Source: Streptomyces jeddahensis (lineage in GTDB: Bacteria; Actinomycetota; Actinomycetes; Streptomycetales; Streptomycetaceae). From it: 64,000 nt of DNA. Numbering within the stretch: the stretch's first letter is position 1; the number at the start of each line of letters is the position of its first letter. The notes under the pieces were generated by a model, which saw only the letters and a program-made list of their open reading frames with translations, had not been told where the DNA came from and ran no database searches. The DNA is taken from assembly GCF_001642995.1 (NCBI RefSeq), contig NZ_LOHS01000111.1, positions 62,001 through 126,000 on the forward strand, read 5' to 3'. A program made the translations under genes and the position numbers. This document shows, piece by piece, positions 33,015-41,043 of this stretch.

Positions 33015-34739
33015 TCACTTCGCGTCCGCGTAGCACTCGACCACCGCCGTCGTGAACGGAAAGCGGACCGGTGTCTCGCCGAAGGCGATGCGGCCCGCCA
33101 GCTCAGCCGCCTCCCGTATCGCCTCCGTCACGGCCTCCGCCTCCTCCGCCGGGCAGTGCACGATCACCTCGTCGTGCTGGAAGAAGACCAGCTCGGCCGC
33201 CAGCCCTGCGCAGCTGCGGCGGAGCGCCGCGAGCATCAGCAGGGCCCAGTCGGCCGCGCTGCCCTGCACGACGAAGTTGCGGGCGAAGCGGCCCCGGGCG
33301 CGGGTGTTCGTGGACGCGTACCCGGGTGTGAAGTCCGGTTCCCCCGGGCGCCCCGACTCCCAGGTGCCCCCTGCGGCCTGCTCGTCGGGATCGTCCTGGG
33401 GGATGCCGGCCTCCTCCCCGGCGTCGGCCGAGCCCGCCGCCGGGGGACAGGTGCGGCCCAGCCACGTGCGGACGAGGCGGCCCTCCTCGCCCGCGCGGGC
33501 GGCCTCGTCGACGTACGCGACGGCCTTCGGGAAGCGGCGGCGCAGCGCGGCGAGGTTCTTCAGGCCGTCGCCGGACGTCTGGCCGTAGATCGCCCCCAGT
33601 ACGGCGATCTTGGCCATGGCGCGGTCGCCGGAGAACGCCCGGTCCGACACCGCCTGGTAGAGGTCCGTCGCGCGGCCCGCGACCACCATCAGGCCGGGGT
33701 CCCGGGAAATCGCGGCCAGGACGCGCGGCTCCATCTGGTCGGCGTCGGCGACGACCAGCCGCCAGCCGGGGTCGGCGACCACCGCGCGCCGGATCACCTT
33801 GGGGATCTGCAGCGCTCCGCCGCCGTTGGTCACCCAGCGCCCCGTGACCGTCCCGCCCGGCAGGTACTCCGGCCGGAACCGGCCGTCCCGCACCCAGTCC
33901 TGCAGCCACGACCAGCCGTGGGCCACCCAGATCCGGTACAGCTTCTTGTACTCGATCAGGGGCTGCACGGCCGGGTGGTCGACGGACTCGAGCTCCCAGC
34001 GGCGCGTCGACCGCACCTTGATCCCGGCCTGCGCGAACGCCTTCACCACGTCCGCGGGCAGATCGGGGCGGACCCGCCGGCCGAAGGCCGCCGACACCTC
34101 GTCCGCCAGCTCCGCCAGCCGCCGGGGCTCCCCGCCGCCCGCGTAGCGCTCGCCGAGCAGTTCGTGCAGCACCTCGCGGTGCACGTCCGCCCGCCACGGC
34201 AGCCCGGCCTCGTTCATCTCCGCGGCGACCAGCATCCCGGCGGACTCGGCGGCCGTCAGCAGCCGCATCCGGTCCGGGTGCGCGGTCGCGTCATGGCGGC
34301 GCTGCTGGTCGGCGTACACCTCGATGAGCGCGTCCAGCGGTATGTCCTCCGCGGGCCGCGGCTCGAACAGAGGGGACGGCGAGCCGGGCGGCTCGGCGGC
34401 CCGCTGCGGGGGATCCGGCGGTACGGGACCGCCGCGCAGCCTGGCCCAGGCGGCCGCCGCCGAACGGGGCTCGCCGAGCCGGCCCTCGTGGCCGAGGAGC
34501 AGCGTCTCGGCGTCCTCGATGTCGTAGCACCGGTCCACGCGGACGCCCGCAGCGAGCAGACGGGGATAGATCTCGGCCGTCGACCGCCACACCCAGCGGG
34601 TGACGCCGGGACGCGAACGCACGGACTCGGCGAGATCGGGTTCCCGGCGCACGGGTCCGGCGGGCAGCCCGCCGGGCCCGAGGGCGGCGAGCTCTGCCCC
34701 GCCGTCCTCGGTCGCCGCCAGGACCCACCGTTCGGTCAT
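33015..34739 (-). CDS. PolA-like DNA polymerase lacking the 5' nuclease domain
   Basis: A 574-residue family A polymerase homologue, much shorter than PolA because there is no 5'-nuclease domain. The palm motif A is VVADADQMEPR, with the metal Asp and Glu kept but Ala-Asp replacing the usual Tyr-Ser of DYSQIELR. The O-helix is DRAMAKIAVLGAIYGQTSG with the key Lys and Tyr, and motif C is FFQHDEVIVH with both acidic groups. The thumb GTVTGRWVTN and LQIPKVIRRA are normal. The N-terminal third resembles the proofreading exonuclease fold but shows no clear ExoI DxE pair, so proofreading is doubtful. ATG 34739 (TERWVLAATE) is chosen over an upstream TTG. A Pro/Gly/Asp-rich insert lies in the fingers-to-palm region. 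Streptomyces carry this second polymerase in addition to PolA; its role is not established. Confidence 0.88.
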   Translation of the reverse strand: MTERWVLAATEDGGAELAALGPGGLPAGPVRREPDLAESVRSRPGVTRWVWRSTAEIYPRLLAAGVRVDRCYDIEDAETLLLGHEGRLGEPRSAAAAWARLRGGPVPPDPPQRAAEPPGSPSPLFEPRPAEDIPLDALIEVYADQQRRHDATAHPDRMRLLTAAESAGMLVAAEMNEAGLPWRADVHREVLHELLGERYAGGGEPRRLAELADEVSAAFGRRVRPDLPADVVKAFAQAGIKVRSTRRWELESVDHPAVQPLIEYKKLYRIWVAHGWSWLQDWVRDGRFRPEYLPGGTVTGRWVTNGGGALQIPKVIRRAVVADPGWRLVVADADQMEPRVLAAISRDPGLMVVAGRATDLYQAVSDRAFSGDRAMAKIAVLGAIYGQTSGDGLKNLAALRRRFPKAVAYVDEAARAGEEGRLVRTWLGRTCPPAAGSADAGEEAGIPQDDPDEQAAGGTWESGRPGEPDFTPGYASTNTRARGRFARNFVVQGSAADWALLMLAALRRSCAGLAAELVFFQHDEVIVHCPAEEAEAVTEAIREAAELAGRIAFGETPVRFPFTTAVVECYADAK

Positions 34740-34863
34740 GTCCGCGAGTCTTGCAGCAGGCACTGACAATTCCGCCGCCGTCCTCTGCGACCCCTCCGCA
34801 CTCTCAGGACCCGCGGATGTCCTGAACCCGCGGATGTCCTAAACCCTCCCTTACGCTGACGGA

Positions 34864-37206
34864 ATGAGCTGGCTCCGGGCGCTGACGGAGACCGCCCGTG
34901 CGGGACTGAAGATCGAGCGGACGCGTCTCGAACCCCTCGTCGCGCTCCGCGGCGCAGCCGGGCTCGCGATCGTGATCGCGCTGAGCGTGTGGGCCCTCGG
35001 CCCCGTCGCCGCCGTGAGCTCCGCGTTCGGCGCGTTCCAGGCGGCCATCGCCACGTTCCAGCGCAGTTGGCGCCCCCGCCCGGAACTGGCCCTCGCCTCC
35101 GGAACGAGCCTCGCCGTCACCACCTTCCTCGGCTACCTCACGATCTCCCAAGAGGCCCTGTTCCTGGCCCTGCTGGCCCTGTGGGCCTTCCTCGCCGGGC
35201 TGACCTGGGCCGCGGGCCCGACCATCGGCCTCATCGCCTCGTCGAACGTCGCGATGATGCTGGTCACCGTCACGCTGCCGACATCGGTCGCCCAGGCCGC
35301 GGGCCACGCCCTGATCATGGTCGTCGGAGGCATGGTGCAGGCGGCTCTGATCGTGCTCTTCCCGATACGGAGATGGGGCGCCCACCGCGACGCGCTCGCC
35401 GACGCGCTGGCCGGCGAGGCGGACTACGCCCGGCGGCTCCGCCACGACCCGGTCGCGCCGTTCGACCCGGAACCGCTGATGGAGGCCCGCAACGCGGCCG
35501 CCGTCACCCGCCGCCAGGCCCGCAGCCGCCCCGCCGAGCTGCACGGGACCCGCGGGCTCGCGGAACGTATCCGTCCGGTGCTCGCGTCCCTCGCCGATCC
35601 GGCGGTCGGCGTCCCCGAGGAGGGCCCCGAACGGGCCCGGGTACGTGACCTGCTCGCCGCCTCGGGCGCGATCCTGGACGCCGCGGCCCACGCCATCCGG
35701 CACGGCGAACCCGTCGACCTCCCGCCCACCGCGGCCGCCGCGTTCAGGACCCCGGACACGGCCGCCATCCTGACCGGCCCCGCCAAGCGCGCGGCCACCC
35801 GGCTGGCGGCTCTCCTGGAGGACGTGATCGAGACAGCGGGCGCATCGCGCACCCCTGTCTCTCTTACGGCGCCTCCCGACGCGGAGGCCGCCGCGCCCGC
35901 CGAGGCGACGCAGGCGGCCCCGGATCGGCAAGGCGCCACCGAAGGCACCGCCGCCGAAGACGCTCACCTTGCGCACCGTGCTCACCCCGACGGCAGCCAC
36001 TCCGACACCCGCCCGATCGTCCTCGTCCGGCCCACGCTGCTCGGCCTCGTCCCGGAGGCCCTGAAGTCCGTACGGAAGGAGTTCCGCCGCGGCTCCCCGG
36101 TGCTGCGCCACGCGCTGCGCGTGACCGTCGTGGCCGGAGCCGGCTATGTGATCGGCGATGCCCTGCCCCTCGGCCACGGCTACTGGGCCCCTCTGACCTC
36201 CGTCATGATCATGCGCCCGGACTTCTCGCAGACATACTCCCGGGCGGTCGGCCGCCTCGCCGGCACCCTCGTCGGCGTCGCCGTGGCCACGGCGATCGTG
36301 CAGATCACCGACCTGGGACCGTATGTCTCGGGCGCACTCGCCGTCGTCTGCGCAGGCCTGATGTACCTGCTGATGCGCAGCGGCCAGGTCGCCGCGCAGG
36401 CGTGCGTCGCCGCGTACGTCGTCTTCCTGCTCGGCATGGGCGGCGAGGAGTGGACCCAGACGGTGCCCGAACGCGTCCTGCTGACCCTCATCGGCGGGTT
36501 CCTGGCGATGCTCTCGTACGCGGTCTATCCGGCCTGGGAGACCCCGCGGCTGCGCACGCGGCTCGCCGACTGGCTGCTGGAGAACGGCCGCTACGCCGCC
36601 GTGGTCGTCGGCCGCTACGCCGCCCCCGCGGGCCGCACGTCCCCGGACGTACGGGAGGCCCTGCTGGCCGCCCGCGACGCCCGTATCGCCTGGCAGCAGG
36701 CGTCGGCGCGAGCCAGGACCGAGCCGGTACGCCACCGCGGCCTGTCCCGCGCCGCGGCCGACGACGCCGAGGAGGCCCTGGCGCAGATGGCGCGGGTCGC
36801 GATGCTGATGGAGGCCCACCTCCCCGAGCGCGGCACGACACCCGTGCCCGCCGCCGCCCGCCTCGCCGAGGCGCTGCGCACGTCGACGGAGCAGGGCGCG
36901 AAGGCGGTACGCGAACGACGCGTACCCAAGTGGGACGCCGTCCGAGCCGCGCTCGACGAATGGGACGGCGAGGGCGTCCCCGACCGGGTCGTACGCAGGG
37001 GAGCGGGCCTGCTCCTGGAGACCCTCGACGAACTCTCCGACGCTCTCGACACGGCCGCGCCGCCCATGTCCCTGGACGGGACGAGCGCCAGGCGCGCGGG
37101 GACGGGGACGGAGACGGGAGCCGGGAGCGGGAGCGGGATCGCGCCGGCCGGCGGGCCCGGCAACGCGGACGGGCCGCGGAACCAAGAGGGTCCCACGGCC
37201 CGTTGA
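34864..37206 (+). CDS. FUSC family integral membrane protein
   Basis: A 780-residue protein of the fusaric-acid-resistance/aromatic-acid-exporter (FUSC) type. It has two hydrophobic blocks: about residues 25-170 with some six helices, and about 405-550 with a second set including WAPLTSVMIMRPDFSQTYSR, the most conserved FUSC segment. A long charged cytoplasmic region separates them and includes an Ala/Pro/Glu-rich linker. The C-terminal ~230 residues are cytoplasmic and helical, ending in a Gly/Ser/Thr low-complexity tail. ATG 34864 has no strong ribosome site but gives the usual WLRALTETARAGLKIER start. It probably exports an organic anion or toxic compound. It is divergent from the polymerase gene and convergent with the lipoprotein gene. 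Confidence 0.88.
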   Translation: MSWLRALTETARAGLKIERTRLEPLVALRGAAGLAIVIALSVWALGPVAAVSSAFGAFQAAIATFQRSWRPRPELALASGTSLAVTTFLGYLTISQEALFLALLALWAFLAGLTWAAGPTIGLIASSNVAMMLVTVTLPTSVAQAAGHALIMVVGGMVQAALIVLFPIRRWGAHRDALADALAGEADYARRLRHDPVAPFDPEPLMEARNAAAVTRRQARSRPAELHGTRGLAERIRPVLASLADPAVGVPEEGPERARVRDLLAASGAILDAAAHAIRHGEPVDLPPTAAAAFRTPDTAAILTGPAKRAATRLAALLEDVIETAGASRTPVSLTAPPDAEAAAPAEATQAAPDRQGATEGTAAEDAHLAHRAHPDGSHSDTRPIVLVRPTLLGLVPEALKSVRKEFRRGSPVLRHALRVTVVAGAGYVIGDALPLGHGYWAPLTSVMIMRPDFSQTYSRAVGRLAGTLVGVAVATAIVQITDLGPYVSGALAVVCAGLMYLLMRSGQVAAQACVAAYVVFLLGMGGEEWTQTVPERVLLTLIGGFLAMLSYAVYPAWETPRLRTRLADWLLENGRYAAVVVGRYAAPAGRTSPDVREALLAARDARIAWQQASARARTEPVRHRGLSRAAADDAEEALAQMARVAMLMEAHLPERGTTPVPAAARLAEALRTSTEQGAKAVRERRVPKWDAVRAALDEWDGEGVPDRVVRRGAGLLLETLDELSDALDTAAPPMSLDGTSARRAGTGTETGAGSGSGIAPAGGPGNADGPRNQEGPTAR

Positions 37207-37219
37207 GGCTTCCGGTCTG

Positions 37220-37774
37220 TCAGGACGCCGGGAGCGACGCCGTCGGCGGTTCTGTCGGCAGCTTCCCGCCCTCGGCCTTCTGGTAGGTCTCCTCGCCGAG
37301 GCCCTCCCAGTCGACCTTCATCGTCGTGTCGCCGACCGACTCGACCATGCCCTCGCGGTCGTCGCCGCCCTTGCACGTGAGCGCGATCATCTGCATGCCC
37401 GCCTGCTCCTCGGCCGTGCCGTGGCACACGGTCCCGCCGGTCGCGAAGAGGCCCGCCTGCTTGCCGTTGATCACCAGTACGACGGCCTTGCCGTCGGTGG
37501 TGGCCAGCCAGCTCCCCTCCAGGCGTCCGCCGGCCGAGCCCGAGCCACTGCCGTTGCCGTCGCCGGAGTCCGACGACGCGGACGGCGAGGCGGACGCGGA
37601 AGAGCCGCTGTCCGAGCCCTTGTCCGTGCCGCTGCCGCCGTCGTCCCCTCCGCCGCTGCTGCAGCCGGTCAGAACGAGCGCTGCCACGACTCCGGCCGCG
37701 GCTGCGGCGACCCGCACCCGCGGCCACCCGAGCACGCTAGACGCGGCAGACGCGGCAGAGGCGACGGTGGTCAC
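37220..37774 (-). CDS. lipoprotein with Ser/Gly/Asp-rich linker
   Basis: A 184-residue predicted lipoprotein. The signal region has twin VRVAA and a hydrophobic core ending in LVLTGC, so Cys38 is the lipid site. It is followed by a low-complexity linker of Ser/Gly/Asp/Ala (about residues 40-85) and a compact C-terminal domain beginning LEGSWLATTDGKAVVLVING, which includes two cysteines (TVCHG and LTCKG). GTG 37774 is chosen over a longer frame because GGGGGA precedes it at a good distance and the signal peptide becomes normal. The C-terminal domain looks like a small beta-rich fold; no family is recognised. The gene is convergent with the FUSC gene, with only 13 bp between their ends. Confidence 0.82.
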   Translation of the reverse strand: MTTVASAASAASSVLGWPRVRVAAAAAGVVAALVLTGCSSGGGDDGGSGTDKGSDSGSSASASPSASSDSGDGNGSGSGSAGGRLEGSWLATTDGKAVVLVINGKQAGLFATGGTVCHGTAEEQAGMQMIALTCKGGDDREGMVESVGDTTMKVDWEGLGEETYQKAEGGKLPTEPPTASLPAS

Positions 37775-37870
37775 TGGTGTCCCCCTATGGCACTCGTACG
37801 GCAGTGATACGGCACTGGCTGGCGTGTCTCTCATCAGACCGCAGCAAGCTACCAGGCACCGCCGCAGCCG

Positions 37871-38176
37871 CTACCAGGACGACTTGCGTACTCCCGGCAG
37901 GAATCCGGCGTGCGCCTGCTGGCGCAGGTTCACCCGCGACAACCCGAAGGTGCGCGAGTATCCGCGCGGCCGCCCGTCGACACTGTCGCGGTTGCGCACC
38001 CGCGTCGCACTGGCGTCACGCGGCTGCCTGCGCAGTTCCTGCTGGGCGGCCAGGCGTTCGGCGTCGCTGCTGGACGGACGCCGGATGATCTCCTTCAGCT
38101 CGGCGCGGCGCGCGGCGTACCGGGCGACGATCTCCTGCCGCTTGGCGTTCTTCGCGATCTTGCTCTTCTTCGCCAT
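37871..38176 (-). CDS. rpsN: 30S ribosomal protein S14, zinc-independent form
   Basis: A 101-residue S14 of the long, cysteine-free type. The N-terminus AKKSKIAKNAKRQEIVARYA and C-terminus GLSRVNLRQQAHAGFLPGVR are characteristic, and there are no CxxC zinc knuckles. In Streptomyces the cysteine-free paralogues replace zinc-binding ribosomal proteins under zinc starvation, so zinc can be recycled. Its ATG overlaps the rpmB stop by one base (TGATG), meaning translational coupling. It forms the left arm of the divergent zinc-sparing cluster. Confidence 0.96.
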   Translation of the reverse strand: MAKKSKIAKNAKRQEIVARYAARRAELKEIIRRPSSSDAERLAAQQELRRQPRDASATRVRNRDSVDGRPRGYSRTFGLSRVNLRQQAHAGFLPGVRKSSW

Positions 38177-38412
38177 CAGACCTTCACCCCACGGGCGCGA
38201 ATCCGGGCCACGGCGGCCTCGATGCCGATCGTGTCGACGGTCTTGATTCCCTTCGCGCTGAGCCGCAGCCGCACGTACCGGCCTTCGCTCGGCAGCCAGT
38301 AGCGCTTGCGCTGGACGTTGGGGTCGAAGCGGCGGGACGTGCGCCGGTGCGAGTGGGAGATGTTGTTGCCGAATCCGGGCTGGGCGCCGGTCAGCATGCA
38401 GTGGGCCGACAT
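38176..38412 (-). CDS. rpmB: 50S ribosomal protein L28, alternative form
   Basis: A 78-residue L28. The signature HCMLTGAQPGFGNNISHSHR is followed by SRRFDPNVQRKRYWL. It has only one cysteine (Cys5), so the four-Cys zinc site of the main L28 is absent. ATG 38412 is used, with GAGAGAGG upstream on the minus strand; an upstream in-frame ATG at 38463 would cross the shared promoter. It is first in the leftward operon with rpsN and is presumably derepressed with the divergent rpmG arm. Confidence 0.95.
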   Translation of the reverse strand: MSAHCMLTGAQPGFGNNISHSHRRTSRRFDPNVQRKRYWLPSEGRYVRLRLSAKGIKTVDTIGIEAAVARIRARGVKV

Positions 38413-38441
38413 GGGCCGTGCACCTCTCTCTGCGTCTCGTT

Positions 38442-38468
38442 TGGAAATGGGATTCGTTTTCATATACT
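38442..38468. promoter_or_regulatory. Zur-like box and promoter between rpmB and rpmG
   Basis: The 62-bp divergent gap contains TGGGATTCGTTTTCA at 38448-38462, which matches 10 of 15 positions of the Streptomyces Zur box TGAAAATGATTTTCA as I recall it. TGGAAAT precedes it at 38442. A -10 hexamer TATACT lies at 38463-38468. A repressor bound here would block rpmG transcription and probably the leftward operon. The site is inferred from sequence and context. Confidence 0.6.
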
Positions 38469-38474
38469 AGCCGC

Positions 38475-38639
38475 ATGGCCCGCAACGAACTCCGCCCCGT
38501 CATCAAGCTCCGGTCCACGGCGGGGACCGGATACACCTACGTCACCCGCAAGAACCGCCGTAACGACCCGGACCGCATGACCCTGCGCAAGTACGACCCG
38601 GTCGTCGGCCGGCACGTCGACTTCCGCGAAGAGCGCTGA
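38475..38639 (+). CDS. rpmG: 50S ribosomal protein L33, zinc-independent form
   Basis: A 54-residue L33 starting ARNELRPVIKLRSTAGTGYT. It lacks the two CxxC pairs of the zinc-binding form. ATG 38475 lies only 6 bases after the TATACT -10 element and has no Shine-Dalgarno sequence, so the mRNA is probably leaderless. It heads the rightward zinc-sparing operon with rpmE, the CobW-like gene and rpsR. Confidence 0.96.
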   Translation: MARNELRPVIKLRSTAGTGYTYVTRKNRRNDPDRMTLRKYDPVVGRHVDFREER

Positions 38640-38655
38640 ACGGAAGGCCTGAGAC

Positions 38656-38910
38656 ATGAAGCCCGGAATCCACCCCGCGTACGGCCCTGTCGTGTTCCGC
38701 GACCGCGCCGCCGGCCACGCCTTCCTGACGCGTTCCACCATGACGAGCGACAAGACCATCGAATGGGAGGACGGCAACACGTACCCCGTCGTTGATGTCG
38801 AGATCTCGAACGTCAGCCACCCCTTCTACACGGGCACGGCCCGAGTCCTGGACACGGCGGGCCGCGTGGAGCGCTTCGAGCGCCGCTACGGCACTCGCGA
38901 GGCCCGCTGA
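38656..38910 (+). CDS. rpmE: 50S ribosomal protein L31 type B
   Basis: An 84-residue type B L31, beginning KPGIHPAYGPVVFRDRAAG. It carries the insertion typical of the B form and no cysteines, so it needs no zinc. ATG 38656 follows rpmG by 16 bp with GGAAGG upstream. Its TGA overlaps the next ATG (TGATG at 38908-38912), coupling it to the CobW-like gene. Type B L31 replaces the zinc-binding L31 under zinc limitation. Confidence 0.96.
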   Translation: MKPGIHPAYGPVVFRDRAAGHAFLTRSTMTSDKTIEWEDGNTYPVVDVEISNVSHPFYTGTARVLDTAGRVERFERRYGTREAR

Positions 38911-40100
38911 TGGAGACCCCCGAGCCGTCGGCGCAGCGGAGCCGGCTCGGCGTCGCGATCGTCGGCGGGCTGCACGCGGACGCCCGGAAGGCAGCCGTCG
39001 AACGGCTGCTCGCGACCGTCCCGGGCAGCGTCGCCCTGCACCACGACCTCTCGACGGCCGTGGGCGGGACGGTCCTCCGAACCGTCCGCGACGCCACCGG
39101 TGTGCTCTCCACCGGCGAGGCGCCGCTGGTCAACGACTGTGCGTGCTGCGCGCTGCGCGAGGACCTCGTGCCGGAGCTGGAGCGGCTCGCGGACGAACCG
39201 GTGAGCGGTACGCCTCCGCCCGCGGCCGGTGCTCCCGGACGGCTGGCCATCGTCGAGTTGTGGGACTCGGTCGAGCCGAAGGCGATGGCCGAGGTCGTCG
39301 TCGCGAGTGGCTTCCCCGTGACCGCGGTGATCACCGCCGTCGACCCGGCCCTGGTGCTGCCCTACCTCGGCAACGGCGACGACCTCATGGAGGCCGGCCT
39401 CGCCGCGGCCGCCACGGACCAGCGCACCGTCGCCGACACCTGGGCCCGCCAGCTCGAGTACGCCCCCGTGCTCGCCGTCGCGTACTCCGACGAGGCCGAC
39501 GACGAGGACCGGGCGCTGCTCGCCCAGCTCCACCCGACCGCCCGTCAAGTCTCCATCGCCCACGGCGACCTGGCGGGCGCGGCGCTGGGGGGCTTCGACG
39601 TGGAGGCCGCCGCGGCGGCGCAGCACCCGGCGTGCGCCCTGCTGCCGGCCGAGGCGGACGAGAGCGGGGTCTCCACCTTCGTATGGCACCGCCGACGGCC
39701 CTTCCACCCGGAGCGGCTGTACGCGGCCCTGGAGGACCTGACCTGCGCGGCGGCCCGCAGCCGTGGACGGTTCTGGCTCGCCGACAGGCCGGACACGCTG
39801 CTCGCCTGGGACGCGGCGGGCGGCGCCCTGTGCGTCGAGAGCGCCGGGCCCTGGCTGGCCTCGTTGCCGGACGCCGCGTGGGACATGGTGCCGCCGATGC
39901 GCCGGGCCGCCGCCGCGCTCGACTGGCACCCGGAGCACGGGGACTGCTGCCAGCACCTCGTCTTCACCTCGCCCGGGCTCGACCGAGAGGGGCTCAAACG
40001 GCTCCTGGAGTCCTGCCTGCTGACCGATGCGGAGTACGCGGCCGGGCGGGACGCCTGGAAGCGGCTGCCGCCCGCCTTCGACTCTCTTCTGGAGGTCTGA
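38910..40100 (+). CDS. CobW/G3E-like protein with degenerate P-loop
   Basis: A 396-residue protein of the COG0523 (G3E) group in a zinc-starvation operon, where such proteins are proposed zinc chaperones. The metal-binding CxCC motif is intact: Cys77-Ala-Cys79-Cys80 in LVNDCACCALRED. The C-terminal CobW_C domain is recognisable from SGVSTFVWHRRRPFHPERL to CQHLVFTSPG. The Walker A is not intact: the N-terminus reads VAIVGGLHADARKAAVERL where family members have TGFLGAGKTT, so no GK(S/T) is present. The ELWDSVEP segment takes the place of the ExxG Walker B motif. GTP hydrolysis is therefore doubtful, and it may act as a metal-binding or scaffold protein. It overlaps rpmE by one base and precedes rpsR by 1 bp. 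Confidence 0.88.
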   Translation: METPEPSAQRSRLGVAIVGGLHADARKAAVERLLATVPGSVALHHDLSTAVGGTVLRTVRDATGVLSTGEAPLVNDCACCALREDLVPELERLADEPVSGTPPPAAGAPGRLAIVELWDSVEPKAMAEVVVASGFPVTAVITAVDPALVLPYLGNGDDLMEAGLAAAATDQRTVADTWARQLEYAPVLAVAYSDEADDEDRALLAQLHPTARQVSIAHGDLAGAALGGFDVEAAAAAQHPACALLPAEADESGVSTFVWHRRRPFHPERLYAALEDLTCAAARSRGRFWLADRPDTLLAWDAAGGALCVESAGPWLASLPDAAWDMVPPMRRAAAALDWHPEHGDCCQHLVFTSPGLDREGLKRLLESCLLTDAEYAAGRDAWKRLPPAFDSLLEV

Positions 40101-40101
40101 C

Positions 40102-40353
40102 ATGCCCCGCAAGGGCGACCGCAAGCCCACGTCACGCAAGTCCCGCCCGAACCCGCTGGACCAGGCCGGTGTCACGTACGTCGACTACAAGGACACGGAC
40201 CTGCTGCGGAAGTTCATCTCCGACCGGGGCAAGATCCGGAGTCGGCGGGTCACGCGGGTGACCGTGCAGCAGCAGCGGCAGATCTCCCGCGCGATCAAGA
40301 ACGCGCGGGAGATGGCGTTGCTGCCGTACGGGACGGGCGCGTCGGGGCGGTAG
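40102..40353 (+). CDS. rpsR: 30S ribosomal protein S18 paralogue
   Basis: An 83-residue S18, with YVDYKDTDLLRKFISDRGKI and the C-terminal TRVTVQQQRQISRAIKNARE motif. No cysteines are present, unlike the zinc-associated S18 form of some bacteria. ATG 40102 has GGAGG at 40091-40095 and begins PRKGDRKPTSRKSRP. It is the last gene of the zinc-sparing operon, followed by a strong hairpin. Confidence 0.95.
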   Translation: MPRKGDRKPTSRKSRPNPLDQAGVTYVDYKDTDLLRKFISDRGKIRSRRVTRVTVQQQRQISRAIKNAREMALLPYGTGASGR

Positions 40354-40372
40354 CCCCGCCCCACCAACTGCC

Positions 40373-40418
40373 GCCGCCGCAGGGCCCGCGATCCGCGGGG
40401 CCTGCGGCGGCTGTTTCT
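40373..40418 (+). terminator. terminator after rpsR
   Basis: A 17-bp stem with one mismatch (40373-40389 with 40395-40411) is followed by TGTTTCTT. It closes the zinc-sparing operon. Confidence 0.85.
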
Positions 40419-40498
40419 TGCGGCCCGGCCCTCGCCTCGTACCTGTGCAAAGCGCCAGTCGGCCGCACCCCCAACGGCGGCCCGGAACAAGAACGCCC

Positions 40499-40523
40499 CC
40501 GCACACGTCTCTACCGTGTGCGG
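40499..40523. other. stem-loop in the rpsR to DUF397 gap
   Basis: CCGCACAC (40499-40506) pairs perfectly with GTGTGCGG (40516-40523). The 377-bp gap also holds the rpsR terminator and the DUF397 promoter. No small gene is evident. Confidence 0.4.
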
Positions 40524-40635
40524 CGCTTATCTGAGTGGCGAGACGGGGGATGGCCAGGGCGGAGCCCTCCGTTCCCGCATGCAATGCGAACCCGGGGGCA
40601 GGCACGCCGCAGCTGTAACCGTAGGAACACCCGTC

Positions 40636-40682
40636 GTGCACGTGCATCTGCCCATGCATCGGCACGTGAACAGAGCTATGAT
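40636..40682 (+). promoter_or_regulatory. 25-bp shared operator and promoter of the DUF397 gene
   Basis: The element at 40636-40660 begins GTGCACGTGCATCTGCCC and ends TGCATC, and includes the palindrome TGCACGTGCA. Its last bases form a -35 (ATGCAT, 40654-40659) exactly 17 bases before a -10 TATGAT at 40677-40682. The predicted start is about 40 bases before the GTG at 40731. A 24/25 match lies inverted at 41611-41635. Confidence 0.65.
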
Positions 40683-40730
40683 CCCGAACAGTTGACCGCT
40701 GCATCAGCCCAGCCACACGGGGAGCGATCT

Positions 40731-40973
40731 GTGCACGACGTGTACAACGGCATGGCGGCCACAGAGCTTCACGGGGTGGCCTGGCAGAAGAGCCGGCACA
40801 GCAATTCACAGGGTTCATGCGTGGAGTTCGCGAGACTGCCGGGCGGCGACGTCGCCGTACGCAACTCGCGGTTCCCCGACGGCCCCGCGCTCATCTACAC
40901 GCGCGCGGAGATCGAGGCCATGCTGCTGGGGATCAAGGACGGCGAGTTCGACCATCTGATCGCGGGCGGCTGA
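40731..40973 (+). CDS. DUF397 domain protein
   Basis: An 80-residue DUF397 protein with the family core AWQKSRHSNSQGSCVEFARL followed by GGDVAVRNSRFPDGPALIYT. These small proteins are nearly always next to a DUF5753 helix-turn-helix regulator and often an RsbW-like ATPase in actinomycetes, and some act in development with WhiJ-type regulators. GTG 40731 has GGGGAGCGA upstream and lies about 40 bases after the predicted promoter; a longer frame upstream is spurious. It probably forms a functional set with the next two genes. Confidence 0.9.
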   Translation: MHDVYNGMAATELHGVAWQKSRHSNSQGSCVEFARLPGGDVAVRNSRFPDGPALIYTRAEIEAMLLGIKDGEFDHLIAGG

Positions 40974-41043
40974 GCGCGATCAGGGGGCGACTCTTCGTAA
41001 CAACGCGCGTAGACCACCGGCATACGAAAGCCGCCGGGCTCGA

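Noticed and set aside
34804..37185. 793-codon minus-strand frame over the FUSC gene
   Set aside because: The plus strand encodes clear membrane helices; the minus translation is His/Asp/Arg/Gly-rich shadow sequence.
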